From Streptomonospora mangrovi (GTDB lineage Bacteria > Actinomycetota > Actinomycetes > Streptosporangiales > Streptosporangiaceae), in the NCBI RefSeq assembly GCF_027604915.1, contig NZ_JAJAQC010000048.1:1-60023 (forward strand): a stretch of 60,023 bases of DNA. Direction: 5' to 3'. Each line of letters starts with the position of its first letter. Position 1 is the stretch's first letter. Positions 35,215-42,574 of the stretch are shown piece after piece. The position numbers were made by a program, and so were the translations under genes. A model generated the notes under the pieces. The model had not been told where the DNA came from. It did not search any database and saw nothing but the letters and a program-made list of their open reading frames with translations.

Positions 35215-35253
35215 GCGGCCGCCCGGGGCGTCGGTGACACCCCGGGCGGCCGC
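35215..35253. terminator. Bidirectional hairpin terminator
   Basis: GCGGCCGCCCGGGG (35215-35228) and its perfect complement (35240-35253) close an 11-base loop. It lies between the convergent carbonic anhydrase gene and the small minus-strand gene. No T-run on either side. Confidence 0.65.
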
Positions 35254-35266
35254 TCGTCGTGGCCGG

Positions 35267-35548
35267 TCAGCGGCGGCGCAGTACGCGGCGCAGCCGCGAC
35301 TCGATCTGGCGGATGCCGCGGGACACCTCCGGCGGCATACCGCCGCCCGGGCGGCCCCCGACCCCGCGGGTGGGACGCGGTCCCGCACCGTAGGTCGGCC
35401 GCCGACGACGGGACATACCGCCGAACCCGCGGGTCGGCGCCACTCCGCCCGTCCGGTGGGGCCGCGGGGAGCGTGCGGTGGGCGCACCTCCCCGGCCGCT
35501 GAGGAACTGGCGGGCCTTGCGTTCGATCCAGGTTCTACGGGTCCCCAT
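35267..35548 (-). CDS. Small Arg-rich basic protein, function unknown
   Basis: 93 aa and strongly basic. It has two helical ends (RTWIERKARQFLSG and IRQIESRLRRVLRRR) around a Gly/Pro/Arg-rich middle with a repeated TRGFGG/TRGVGG motif. GAGGAGG lies about seven bases before the ATG at 35548, a strong argument that it is translated. No family recognised; nucleic-acid binding is possible from composition alone. The region upstream to 35849 contains no other supported gene. Confidence 0.6.
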   Translation of the reverse strand: MGTRRTWIERKARQFLSGRGGAPTARSPRPHRTGGVAPTRGFGGMSRRRRPTYGAGPRPTRGVGGRPGGGMPPEVSRGIRQIESRLRRVLRRR

Positions 35549-35849
35549 GAGATTGCCTCCTCGGGGGATGGCTCCTTGCTTCGGGCGCGTTCTTCGGCTG
35601 TCACACTCAGGGCCGGCGATCACCGGGACCCTGCTGACTCCGGTACTACCCCGCGCGGGCCGCGATATTTCGCGGGACGCGCCGCGCCACCCGCCAGCAC
35701 CGCCCGCCTCCGGCCGCCGCGCCGCCCCGCCCGCCGGTGAAGGCGCAGGTCGGTGCGGGGGCGGCCGTTCCCGGCCGCTGCGGGAGGCACGGCCCCACAG
35801 CGCGCGAAATCGGGTGGACCGCGTCGGGGGCAACCGGCACACTGCCCCC

Positions 35850-36629
35850 ATGATCGACACCGGACTGAGCGGACGCACCGTGCTCGTGACCGGAGCCGCC
35901 GGCGGTATCGGCGCCGCCGTCGCGCGGGCCTTCGCCGACCAGGGCGCCCGGGTGGCCGTGCACCACCTCGACACCGCCCCGCCGCCGCCCGAGGGCGTGG
36001 CCTGGCAGCACACCGCCCCCGCCGCGCAGGACGCCGAACGGCTGGCGGCCGACCTGCCCGGCGCCGTGGCCGTGGGCGCCGACCTCGCCGCGCCCGACGC
36101 CGCCCCCCGCCTGCTGGACGCGGTCGAGCGCCGCCTGGGCCGGGTGGAGGTGCTGGTCAACAACGCCGCCCACTGCGAGCACCCCGACTCCTTCGACTCC
36201 CTCACCGCCGACGGGCTGGCCCGCCACTACCGGGTCAACGCCGCCGCGCCCGCCCTGCTCATCGCCGAACTCGCCCGCCGCACCCCGCCGGGGGAGGGGG
36301 CCTGCGTCGTCAACGTCTCCACCGACGCCGCCCGGGCGTTCCCCGGCCAGATCGGCTACGGAACCTCCAAGGCGGCCCTGGAGGCGCTGACCCGCGCCGC
36401 CGCCCTGGACCTCGGCCGCGCGGGCGTGCGCGTGAACGCCGTGGCGCCCGGGCCCGTGCAGACCGGGTGGATGGACGACGACCTGGTCGCCCGGGTGCGC
36501 GCGGCGGTGCCGCTGGGCCGCGAGGGCACCCCCGAGGACATCGCCGACGCGGTGGTGTTCCTGGCCTCCCGCCAGGCGCGCTGGATCACGGGCCAGGTCG
36601 TGCAGGTCGCGGGCGGGCACGCGCTGTGA
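35850..36629 (+). CDS. Short-chain dehydrogenase/reductase (SDR)
   Basis: 259 aa classical SDR. The NAD(P)-binding motif TGAAGGIGAAVA starts near residue 14, NNAA lies near 106, the catalytic Ser is in NVSTDAA, and the YGTSK motif gives the catalytic Tyr and Lys. The C-terminal NAVAPGPVQTGW loop is present. The substrate cannot be told. The ATG follows CACACT by six bases. It is followed in the same direction by an acyl-CoA synthetase gene about 140 bases away. Confidence 0.9.
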   Translation: MIDTGLSGRTVLVTGAAGGIGAAVARAFADQGARVAVHHLDTAPPPPEGVAWQHTAPAAQDAERLAADLPGAVAVGADLAAPDAAPRLLDAVERRLGRVEVLVNNAAHCEHPDSFDSLTADGLARHYRVNAAAPALLIAELARRTPPGEGACVVNVSTDAARAFPGQIGYGTSKAALEALTRAAALDLGRAGVRVNAVAPGPVQTGWMDDDLVARVRAAVPLGREGTPEDIADAVVFLASRQARWITGQVVQVAGGHAL

Positions 36630-36766
36630 GGGCGGCGGGTGCGGGGGTGTGGAGGGCGGCGGGGCGCCGCGGCCGCCCGCCGCGGCGCGCGTTCCCCCCG
36701 CCCGCAGTGAAATAGATCATGTCCCGGCCGGTCGGAACGGGTGCGGCGGTCCGATACACCGGAGGA

Positions 36767-38563
36767 GTGACCAGCTTTTCCTCCCCGCCCCCGCGGCCGC
36801 TGGGCGTCGACGGCGGCCTGGCAGAGACCCTGTTCGACCGCGCCCGGCGCCACCCCGACGCGCCCATGATCAGCGTGCGCGGCGCGGACGGGTGGCGCAC
36901 CCGCACCGCCGCCCAGGTGCGCGACGACGTCGTGGCCCTCGCCAAGGGTCTGGTGGCCGCCGGCGTGGCCCCCGGCGACCGGGTGGGCCTGCTGTCGGCC
37001 AACCGCCACGAGTGGACCCTGCTGGACTACGCGATCTGGACGGCCGGCGCGGTCTCCGTGCCGATCTACCCGTCGTCCTCGGCCGAGCAGGTCGCGATGA
37101 TCCTGTCCGACTCCGGCGCGGTGGCCTGCGCGGTGGACGACGCCGAGCACACCGCGCTGGTCGAGGGCGCGCGCGAGGGGCTGCCCGGCCTCGCCCACGT
37201 GTGGACCATCGACTCCGGCGCGCTGGAGGAACTGCGCGAGGCGGGCGCCGGGGTGCCGGACTCCGCCGTGGCGGAGCGCCGCGCCGGGGTGGCCGTAGAG
37301 GACGCCGCCACCATCGTCTACACCTCCGGCACCACCGGCTCGCCCAAGGGGTGCGTCCTCACCCACGCCAACTTCCGCGCCGAGATCGCGGCGGTGGTCC
37401 AGGAACTGGCCGTGGTCTTCGAGCCCGAGCCCGACGGCACCCCGCCCTCCACGCTGCTGTTCCTGCCGCTGGCCCACGTGTTCGGCCGCATGGTGCAGGT
37501 CGGGGTCATCCACGCCGGCGCCTGCCTGGGCCACACCGCCAGCGTCCGCTCCCTCATCGACGACCTGGGCACCTTCCGGCCCACGTTCCTGCTGGCCGTG
37601 CCCTACGTCTTCGAGAAGATCCACGCCACCGCGCGCAAGCGCACCAGCGGGCTGAGCCGGCGGGTGTTCGACGCCGCCACCGACACCGCCGTGGCCTACA
37701 GCACGGCCCTGGACCGCGGCGGCCCCGGCCCGCTGCTGCGGCTGCGCCGCCGCCTCTTCGACGCGCTGGTCTACCGCAGGCTGATGGGCGCGCTCGGCGG
37801 GCGCTGCCGCCGCGTGATCTCCGGCGGCGGCGCGCTGGAGCCGCGCCTGCTGCACTTCTACCGGGGGATCGGCCTGGAGGTCTACGAGGGTTACGGCCTG
37901 ACCGAGACCACCGCCGCCGTCCTGGCCAACACCCCGGGCCGGGTGCGGCCGGGCACCATCGGCGGCCCGCTGCCCGGCGTGGAGGTCCGCCTGGCCGAGG
38001 ACGGCGAGCTCCTGGTCCGGGGCGGGCCGGTGTTCACCCGCTACTGGAACCGCCCCGAGGACACCGAGGCGGCGTTCGTCGACGGCTGGTTCGCCACCGG
38101 CGACCTCGGCGCGGTGGACGAGGACGGCTACATCAGCGTCGTCGGCCGCAAGAAGGAGATCCTGGTCACCGCCGGGGGCAAGAACGTCTCGCCGGTGCCG
38201 ACCGAGGAGCGCGTCTGCGCCCACCCGCTGATCGACCAGTGCATGCTGGTCGGCGACGGCCGCTCCTTCGTCGCCGCGCTGATCACCCTGGACGCCGACG
38301 AACTCGCCGCCTGGCGCGAACGCGAGGGCCACCCGGCCGCCGGGGACCCCGACTCCGACCCGGCCGTGCGCGCCGAGGTGCAGAAGGCGGTCGACGCCGC
38401 CAACCGGGCGGTCTCGCGTGCGGAGTCCATCCGGGCGTTCCGCATCCTGCCCGAGCCCTTCAGCGTCGAGACCGAGACCATGACCCCCACCCTCAAGCTG
38501 CGCCGCTCCCGGATCGCCGACCGCTACTCGGCCGCGATCGAGGAGATGTACACCAAGCGCTAG
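36767..38563 (+). CDS. Long-chain fatty-acid--CoA ligase (AMP-binding)
   Basis: Adenylate-forming enzyme of about 598 aa. The AMP-binding P-loop is YTSGTTGSPKG near residue 185, YGLTETTA is present, and the WFATGDLG and GRKKEILVTAGGKNVSP motifs define the long-chain acyl-CoA ligase group. The terminal lysine motif is TPTLKLRR. The start is uncertain: the GTG at 36767 is favoured because the residues encoded from the ATG at 36719 look non-coding and GGAGGA abuts the GTG. It probably activates fatty acids for lipid metabolism. Confidence 0.9.
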   Translation: MTSFSSPPPRPLGVDGGLAETLFDRARRHPDAPMISVRGADGWRTRTAAQVRDDVVALAKGLVAAGVAPGDRVGLLSANRHEWTLLDYAIWTAGAVSVPIYPSSSAEQVAMILSDSGAVACAVDDAEHTALVEGAREGLPGLAHVWTIDSGALEELREAGAGVPDSAVAERRAGVAVEDAATIVYTSGTTGSPKGCVLTHANFRAEIAAVVQELAVVFEPEPDGTPPSTLLFLPLAHVFGRMVQVGVIHAGACLGHTASVRSLIDDLGTFRPTFLLAVPYVFEKIHATARKRTSGLSRRVFDAATDTAVAYSTALDRGGPGPLLRLRRRLFDALVYRRLMGALGGRCRRVISGGGALEPRLLHFYRGIGLEVYEGYGLTETTAAVLANTPGRVRPGTIGGPLPGVEVRLAEDGELLVRGGPVFTRYWNRPEDTEAAFVDGWFATGDLGAVDEDGYISVVGRKKEILVTAGGKNVSPVPTEERVCAHPLIDQCMLVGDGRSFVAALITLDADELAAWREREGHPAAGDPDSDPAVRAEVQKAVDAANRAVSRAESIRAFRILPEPFSVETETMTPTLKLRRSRIADRYSAAIEEMYTKR

Positions 38564-38596
38564 CCCGGTGCGGCCCCCAGAAGGTGAGGAGCGCGC

Positions 38597-38602
38597 TACA
38601 CT
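38597..38602 (+). promoter_or_regulatory. Predicted -10 (TACACT) of the chorismate mutase leader
   Basis: TACACT lies seven bases before the ATG of the leader peptide, as in the leaderless arrangements elsewhere here. No good -35 seen. Confidence 0.5.
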
Positions 38603-38609
38603 CGGCGGC

Positions 38610-38669
38610 ATGATCTTCGGCTATCGCGACTTTAGGCAGCCGGCTGCGCGCCGGTCGCCCGCTGGTTGA
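38610..38669 (+). CDS. Putative 19-codon aromatic leader peptide before chorismate mutase
   Basis: Encodes MIFGYRDFRQPAARRSPAG, with Phe, Tyr and Phe at positions 3, 5 and 8. It begins seven bases after a TACACT -10 and ends 30 bases before a perfect intrinsic terminator that itself precedes the chorismate mutase gene. The codon for each aromatic residue could sense Phe/Tyr supply. A seven-pair hairpin, CCGCTGG/CCAGCGG (38659-38677), surrounds the stop codon. Ribosome-mediated attenuation is inferred from this architecture; no homologue was checked. Confidence 0.55.
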   Translation: MIFGYRDFRQPAARRSPAG

Positions 38670-38698
38670 CCCAGCGGTCGCGGTCCGCACGCCGGCTC

Positions 38699-38733
38699 AG
38701 GAGCGTCAAGGCACCCGCCTTGCGCTCCTTTTT
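38699..38733 (+). terminator. Attenuator-like intrinsic terminator upstream of chorismate mutase
   Basis: Stem AGGAGCG (38699-38705) pairs with CGCTCCT (38723-38729), and AAGGC (38708-38712) with GCCTT (38717-38721). TC opposite G forms a small internal loop, with a four-base loop ACCC at the tip and T5 at 38729-38733. It ends 70 bases before the chorismate mutase ATG, on the same strand. Because it sits between a promoter-like site and the gene rather than after a gene, attenuation is the natural reading. Confidence 0.8.
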
Positions 38734-38803
38734 GCGTCCAGCGGCGGCTCCGCGACCGATGACCGGAGTGGAGTGGCCGCAGGCCACACCACACGGAGGA
38801 ACC

Positions 38804-39160
38804 ATGGCTGAGACATCGCAGATCCCGCAGACCCCCGCCGCTTCACCCCTCGACACCGCCGCGCCCCTCGGCGGCGCGCCCGCCGCCGAGGTCGGCGAGC
38901 TGCGCCGGCGCATCGACCGCATCGACGCCCAGTTGGCCGAACTCCTGGAGCGCCGCGCGCTGCTCGCGGCCGACGTGCAGCGGCTCAAGCCGGTGGGCGG
39001 GTTCGCCGGGCGGGATCCCGAGCGCGAGCGGGCGCTGGTGGCGGCGATGGCCGAGCGCGCGCCCCGGCTGGGCGCGGCGCGGCTGGCCCGCATCATGGCC
39101 GGGGTGATCGAGGCCGGCCTGGAGGCCGCCGAGGAGGAGCGCGGCGCCGCCGCCCGCTGA
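38804..39160 (+). CDS. Chorismate mutase (AroQ type)
   Basis: 118 aa all-helical enzyme converting chorismate to prephenate for Phe and Tyr synthesis. The AroQ pattern is clear: LRRRIDRIDAQLAELLERRALLA from about residue 34, then LKPVGGF and GRDPERERALVAAM. The first 30 residues are Ala/Pro/Thr-rich and disordered. GGAGGAA lies close before the ATG. No aromatic biosynthetic gene is adjacent; an AMP-ligase gene precedes and ligD genes converge. The leader and terminator upstream suggest regulation by aromatic amino acids. Confidence 0.9.
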   Translation: MAETSQIPQTPAASPLDTAAPLGGAPAAEVGELRRRIDRIDAQLAELLERRALLAADVQRLKPVGGFAGRDPERERALVAAMAERAPRLGAARLARIMAGVIEAGLEAAEEERGAAAR

Positions 39161-39227
39161 GGGGCACCGCCTGGGGGACGCGTCCGCCTCCCGGCCCCTT
39201 GGGGCTCGCCCCGGCTCGGTCGTCGGC

Positions 39228-40181
39228 TCAGGCGCGCGCCGCGCGCAGCAGCCGCTCCAGCCGTTCGGCGGCCCGGCGCGGGGAGCGCGCCCGGCGCGCC
39301 ATGCCGTGCCAGGGGTCGCCGCCGGCCTCGCGGTGGGCGGCCAGGCGCTCGCCCACGGTGCGCACCGTCCAGGCGCCCGCCGACTCCACGCCGTCGAGTT
39401 CGGCCCAGTCCAGCGGCACCGCCACCGGGGCGTCGGGCAGCGCGCGCACCGCGTAGGGCGCCACGGCGTGCTGGGCGTAGGCGTTGCGCAGCACGTCCAG
39501 GAACAGCCGCCCCGCCCGCTTGGCCTTGCGGAACTCGGTGGTGTAGGCGTCGGGCCGGCGCCGCGCCACCAGTTCGGCCAGGCCGTGGGTGAACTCCCGG
39601 ATGCGGGCGAAGTCCAGTTCGGGCCGGATCGGGGCGACCACGTGCAGCCCCCGCGACCCGGTGGTCATGGTGAAGGGGACCAGGCCGATCTCCTCCAGGG
39701 CGGTGCGGACGTCGCGGGCGGCCTCGCGAACCAGCGCGAAGTCCGACCCGGAGGGGTCGAGGTCCACGATGACGCGGTCGGGGCACTCCAGGTGCCCGGC
39801 GCGGCTCAGCCACGGGTGCGGGGTGATCACCGCCTGGTCGGCCAGCCACACCAGGGTGGCGGTGTCGTCGCAGACCACCATGGTGATGCTGCCGCCGGTT
39901 TCGCGGCGCACCTCCACGCCCTTCACCCAGTCGGGGGCGTGGGCGGGCAGTTGCTTCTGGAAGAAGCCCTCGGTGCCGGTGCCGGGGGTGACACCGTCGG
40001 GGAAGCGGTGCAGGGCCAGCGGGCGCCCGCGCAGGTGGGGCAGCATCACGGGGGCGACGGCGCGGTAGTGCTCGGCCAGCTCCCGCTTGGTCACGCCCTC
40101 GGCGCCGAACAGCTCCTTGCCGGGGCGGCCCACCGGGACCGTGCGCCCGCCGGCGCGCAGCCGGGCCGGTGCCGCGCTCAT
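39228..40181 (-). CDS. LigD-type polymerase domain protein (NHEJ primase/polymerase)
   Basis: 317 aa archaeo-eukaryotic-primase-like polymerase of bacterial non-homologous end joining, as a stand-alone protein. The catalytic metal motif DLDP is in VIVDLDPSG. GTGTEGFFQKQLPAHAPDW and the TTGSRGLHVVAPI motif are characteristic of LigD polymerase domains. The ATG overlaps the stop of the phosphoesterase gene (ATGA), so the two are coupled. No ATP-dependent ligase domain or Ku gene lies in the window; they would have to be elsewhere. Confidence 0.92.
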   Translation of the reverse strand: MSAAPARLRAGGRTVPVGRPGKELFGAEGVTKRELAEHYRAVAPVMLPHLRGRPLALHRFPDGVTPGTGTEGFFQKQLPAHAPDWVKGVEVRRETGGSITMVVCDDTATLVWLADQAVITPHPWLSRAGHLECPDRVIVDLDPSGSDFALVREAARDVRTALEEIGLVPFTMTTGSRGLHVVAPIRPELDFARIREFTHGLAELVARRRPDAYTTEFRKAKRAGRLFLDVLRNAYAQHAVAPYAVRALPDAPVAVPLDWAELDGVESAGAWTVRTVGERLAAHREAGGDPWHGMARRARSPRRAAERLERLLRAARA

Positions 40182-40846
40182 CGGCCACCGCCCGAGCCGC
40201 GCGGCCGGCCGTGGAGGGTGCGGCCGTCGTCGTCGGCGATCTCGGTGAGGACCCGGCCGGTGCGCACCGACTCCGGGCGGGAGGCGACGGGGTCGGTGCG
40301 GGGGTCGGCGGCGGCGTCCTTCTCCTTGACCAGCAGCCACGCCTCCTCGCCGTCGCCGCCGCGGAACCGGTTGAGCGCGTAGCCGCCGCTGAGCTTCTCG
40401 CCGTGCAGCAGGAAGGACACGTGGCCGTGCGCCAGGCCCTCGGCCATGGTGAGCTCCCGGCCCTTCTTGGCGGTGGTGTTGGTGTAGGTGCCGGTGTCCC
40501 ACAGCAGCACGGTGCCGCCGCCGTACTCGCCGGCGGGGATGGTGCCCTCGAACTCGGCGTAGTCCAGCGGGTGGTCCTCGGTGGGCACGGCCAGCCGTCT
40601 CTCGCTGGGGTCGGTGGAGGGGCCCTTGGGCACCGCCCAGGACTTCAGCACGCCGTCGACCTCCAGCCGGAAGTCGTAGTGCTCGCGCCGGGCGATGTGG
40701 TGCTGGACGACGAACACGGGTTCGCCGCGGCCGCGGCGCCGCTTGCGGCGCGGCGCGCCCTCGGGTTCGCGGGTGCGGTCGAAGTCGCGCTTGCGCCGGT
40801 ACTCCGCGAGGCCGGCTCCGTCGGCCGGCCGGCCGCCCCGTTCCAT
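40178..40846 (-). CDS. LigD-type 3'-phosphoesterase domain protein
   Basis: 222 aa. It contains the phosphoesterase module that trims 3' ribonucleotide or phosphate ends: FVVQHHIARREHYDFRLEVDG with the conserved His/Arg/Asp residues, LKSWAVPKGPS, and HPLDYAEFEGTIPAGEYG. The N-terminal 35 residues are basic and disordered, as in LigD. It overlaps the polymerase gene by four bases. In Pseudomonas and Mycobacterium these modules are fused in one LigD; here they are separate, coupled genes. Confidence 0.92.
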   Translation of the reverse strand: MERGGRPADGAGLAEYRRKRDFDRTREPEGAPRRKRRRGRGEPVFVVQHHIARREHYDFRLEVDGVLKSWAVPKGPSTDPSERRLAVPTEDHPLDYAEFEGTIPAGEYGGGTVLLWDTGTYTNTTAKKGRELTMAEGLAHGHVSFLLHGEKLSGGYALNRFRGGDGEEAWLLVKEKDAAADPRTDPVASRPESVRTGRVLTEIADDDGRTLHGRPRGSGGGR

Positions 40847-40962
40847 GCTCGCCCCCCGCCGTTCGCGGCCGCGCCCCGAGCCGGCGGACGCCGGCGGGCG
40901 GGGCCTCCTGTAGGTGCGCGTTACCCGGGCGCGTGGCGGTTACACCCGGAGGGGGAGCGGGC

Positions 40963-41052
40963 GGGGGGGGGGGGGGGGGGGGGGGTCCGCCCCCCCCCCC
41001 CGCCCGGGGCGCGCCCGCGCAGCCCCGCGCCCGGGGGGGGGCGGGGGGGGGG
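40963..41052. repeat. Homopolymer island: G23, C12, G9, G10
   Basis: G23 at 40963-40985 is followed after TCCG by C12 (40990-41001), then about 30 bases later by G9 (41033-41041), one C and G10 (41043-41052). The region lies between the phosphoesterase gene start and the nuclease-family gene end. It could form hairpins or G-quadruplexes, be length-variable, or be a sequencing/assembly artefact. No coding frame here is credible. Confidence 0.85.
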
Positions 41053-41083
41053 TGGGCTCCCGCGCCCCCGCCCGCGCGCCGGC

Positions 41084-42313
41084 TCAGCGCACGTCCAGCC
41101 AGACCAGGTGGTGGTCGGAGGCGCCGGCGGCCTCGGCGCCGGGCTCGCCGGGGGCGGGCCAGAACACCCCGGTGCCGCGCACGGGCAGGCCGCGCGAGGG
41201 CAGCACGTAGTCCACCCGCAGGTTGCCGGGGCCGGGGACGTCGCCGAAGTCGGCGGTGTCGTGGGCGGGGTCGCCGGTGTGCCCGGTGTTGGCGCCGCCC
41301 TGCGCCTGGGCGGCCAGGGGCCCGCCCTCACTGGCGGGCAGCAGGCCGCCGTTGACGCGGCGGTGCTCCAGCAGTTGCCGGACGGCCCGGGGGTGGCCGT
41401 CGCCGTCGTTGGGGTCGGCGTTGAGGTCGCCGGCGATCACGAACCGCGCGCCCGGCTTCAGGCCGCCGCGCCGGCCCTCGTCGTCGTAGATGTAGCCGCC
41501 GCGGCCGGGTGAGACGTAGTCGGCGAAGAAGCGGTTCTCGTCGTGGTTGCGGGCGACGTTGCGGCGCTCGGGGCCGTCGAAGGACGGCGGGGTGGGGTGG
41601 GAGGCCAGCAGGTGGACGGTGCCGCGGCCGGTGCGCACGGGGATGTCCCAATGGCTCTTGGAGGACAGCCGCAGCTCCCGGCGCTCCTCGGCGGAGTAGA
41701 ACGGCTCCCCGGTCTCGGGGTCGGTGGGCAGCAGCGCGCCGGGCATGTCGGCCCAGCGGAAGGTCTGGAAGGTGCGCACCGCGTCGGTGTCGATGGGGTA
41801 GCGGGAGTACACCACCATCCCGTACTGGCCGGGGAAGGCGCCGAACCCGTAGGCGTCGTCGCCGTAGCCGGGCTGCCCGGGCTCGGTCACCGCGCGCCCG
41901 TCGTTGTTGAGGTCCAGGCCGGTGGCCACGCCGGTGTTGCTCGGCGCGGTGTAGCGGTAGGGGTAGCGGATCGGCTCGGCGCCGTTCTGGCCGCGCGAGA
42001 GGTAGTTGCGCTGGAACAGGCGGGCCGCGCGCCCTTCGGCGTCGTGGTCGAACTCGTTGACCAGCAGCACGTCGGGCCGGGTGCGCTGGATGACCTCGGC
42101 CGCGTCCTTTGCCTGCTCGTCGTCGGGGGTGGCCAGGTCGGCCGCCAGTTCGCCCTCCTGCGGACGGTTCAGCGAGGCGTTGAAGGTGGCGAAGCGGACC
42201 TCCGCTCCGCCGGGGCGGTGGCCGCCGTGGTCCGCCGAGGCGGGCACGGCCGCCGCCGACCACAGCAGCGCGGTGGCGGCCGTGAGGGCGAGCAGGGTGC
42301 GGGGGCCGGTCAT
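41084..42313 (-). CDS. Secreted endonuclease/exonuclease/phosphatase family protein
   Basis: 409 aa with a Sec-type signal peptide: basic MTGPR, hydrophobic TLLALTAATALLWSA and cleavage near ASA. The mature part has the EEP-fold pattern: RFATFNASLNRP, LLVNEFDHD with the metal Glu, VIAGDLNADPNDGD, and the C-terminal SDHHLVWLDV with the catalytic Asp-His. Extracellular phosphodiesterase or nuclease activity is likely; the substrate is unknown. GGAAGGA lies six bases before the ATG at 42313. Confidence 0.9.
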   Translation of the reverse strand: MTGPRTLLALTAATALLWSAAAVPASADHGGHRPGGAEVRFATFNASLNRPQEGELAADLATPDDEQAKDAAEVIQRTRPDVLLVNEFDHDAEGRAARLFQRNYLSRGQNGAEPIRYPYRYTAPSNTGVATGLDLNNDGRAVTEPGQPGYGDDAYGFGAFPGQYGMVVYSRYPIDTDAVRTFQTFRWADMPGALLPTDPETGEPFYSAEERRELRLSSKSHWDIPVRTGRGTVHLLASHPTPPSFDGPERRNVARNHDENRFFADYVSPGRGGYIYDDEGRRGGLKPGARFVIAGDLNADPNDGDGHPRAVRQLLEHRRVNGGLLPASEGGPLAAQAQGGANTGHTGDPAHDTADFGDVPGPGNLRVDYVLPSRGLPVRGTGVFWPAPGEPGAEAAGASDHHLVWLDVR

Positions 42314-42473
42314 GCGCGGTCCTTCCATGCGGGTTCGGGTTCGGGTGTGCGGGTGCGGTGCGGGCGCGGGTGGCGCGCAGCGGGCGGCGTCCCAGGGTGC
42401 CACCTCCAGGCGTCCCCGCGACGATCGGCGGGTGAACACGGCGCCGTGCGCGGCCGCCCGTTCCCCCGAGCCG

Positions 42474-42502
42474 TTGACCCCGATCAGTTGCCGATATATC
42501 GT
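42474..42502 (+). promoter_or_regulatory. padR promoter with a palindromic operator over the -10
   Basis: TTGACC (42474-42479), 17 bases, TATCGT (42497-42502). A perfect palindrome CGATATATCG (42492-42501) overlaps the -10. A+T-rich GATATATC-type palindromes occur at PadR-family promoters in other actinobacteria, so autorepression is the simplest reading. The divergent nuclease-family gene starts 160 bases away and might share the control. Confidence 0.55.
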
Positions 42503-42574
42503 GTAATAGTCTCGACAATCAAAAGTATGTCGCGACCTGGTCGCTTGCGACCGGACGATCCAGGGGAGGTCGCC

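Noticed and set aside
38610-38735. Leader region as a tRNA or T-box
   Set aside because: No cloverleaf, no T-loop, and no T-box motif; ORF plus terminator explain it better.
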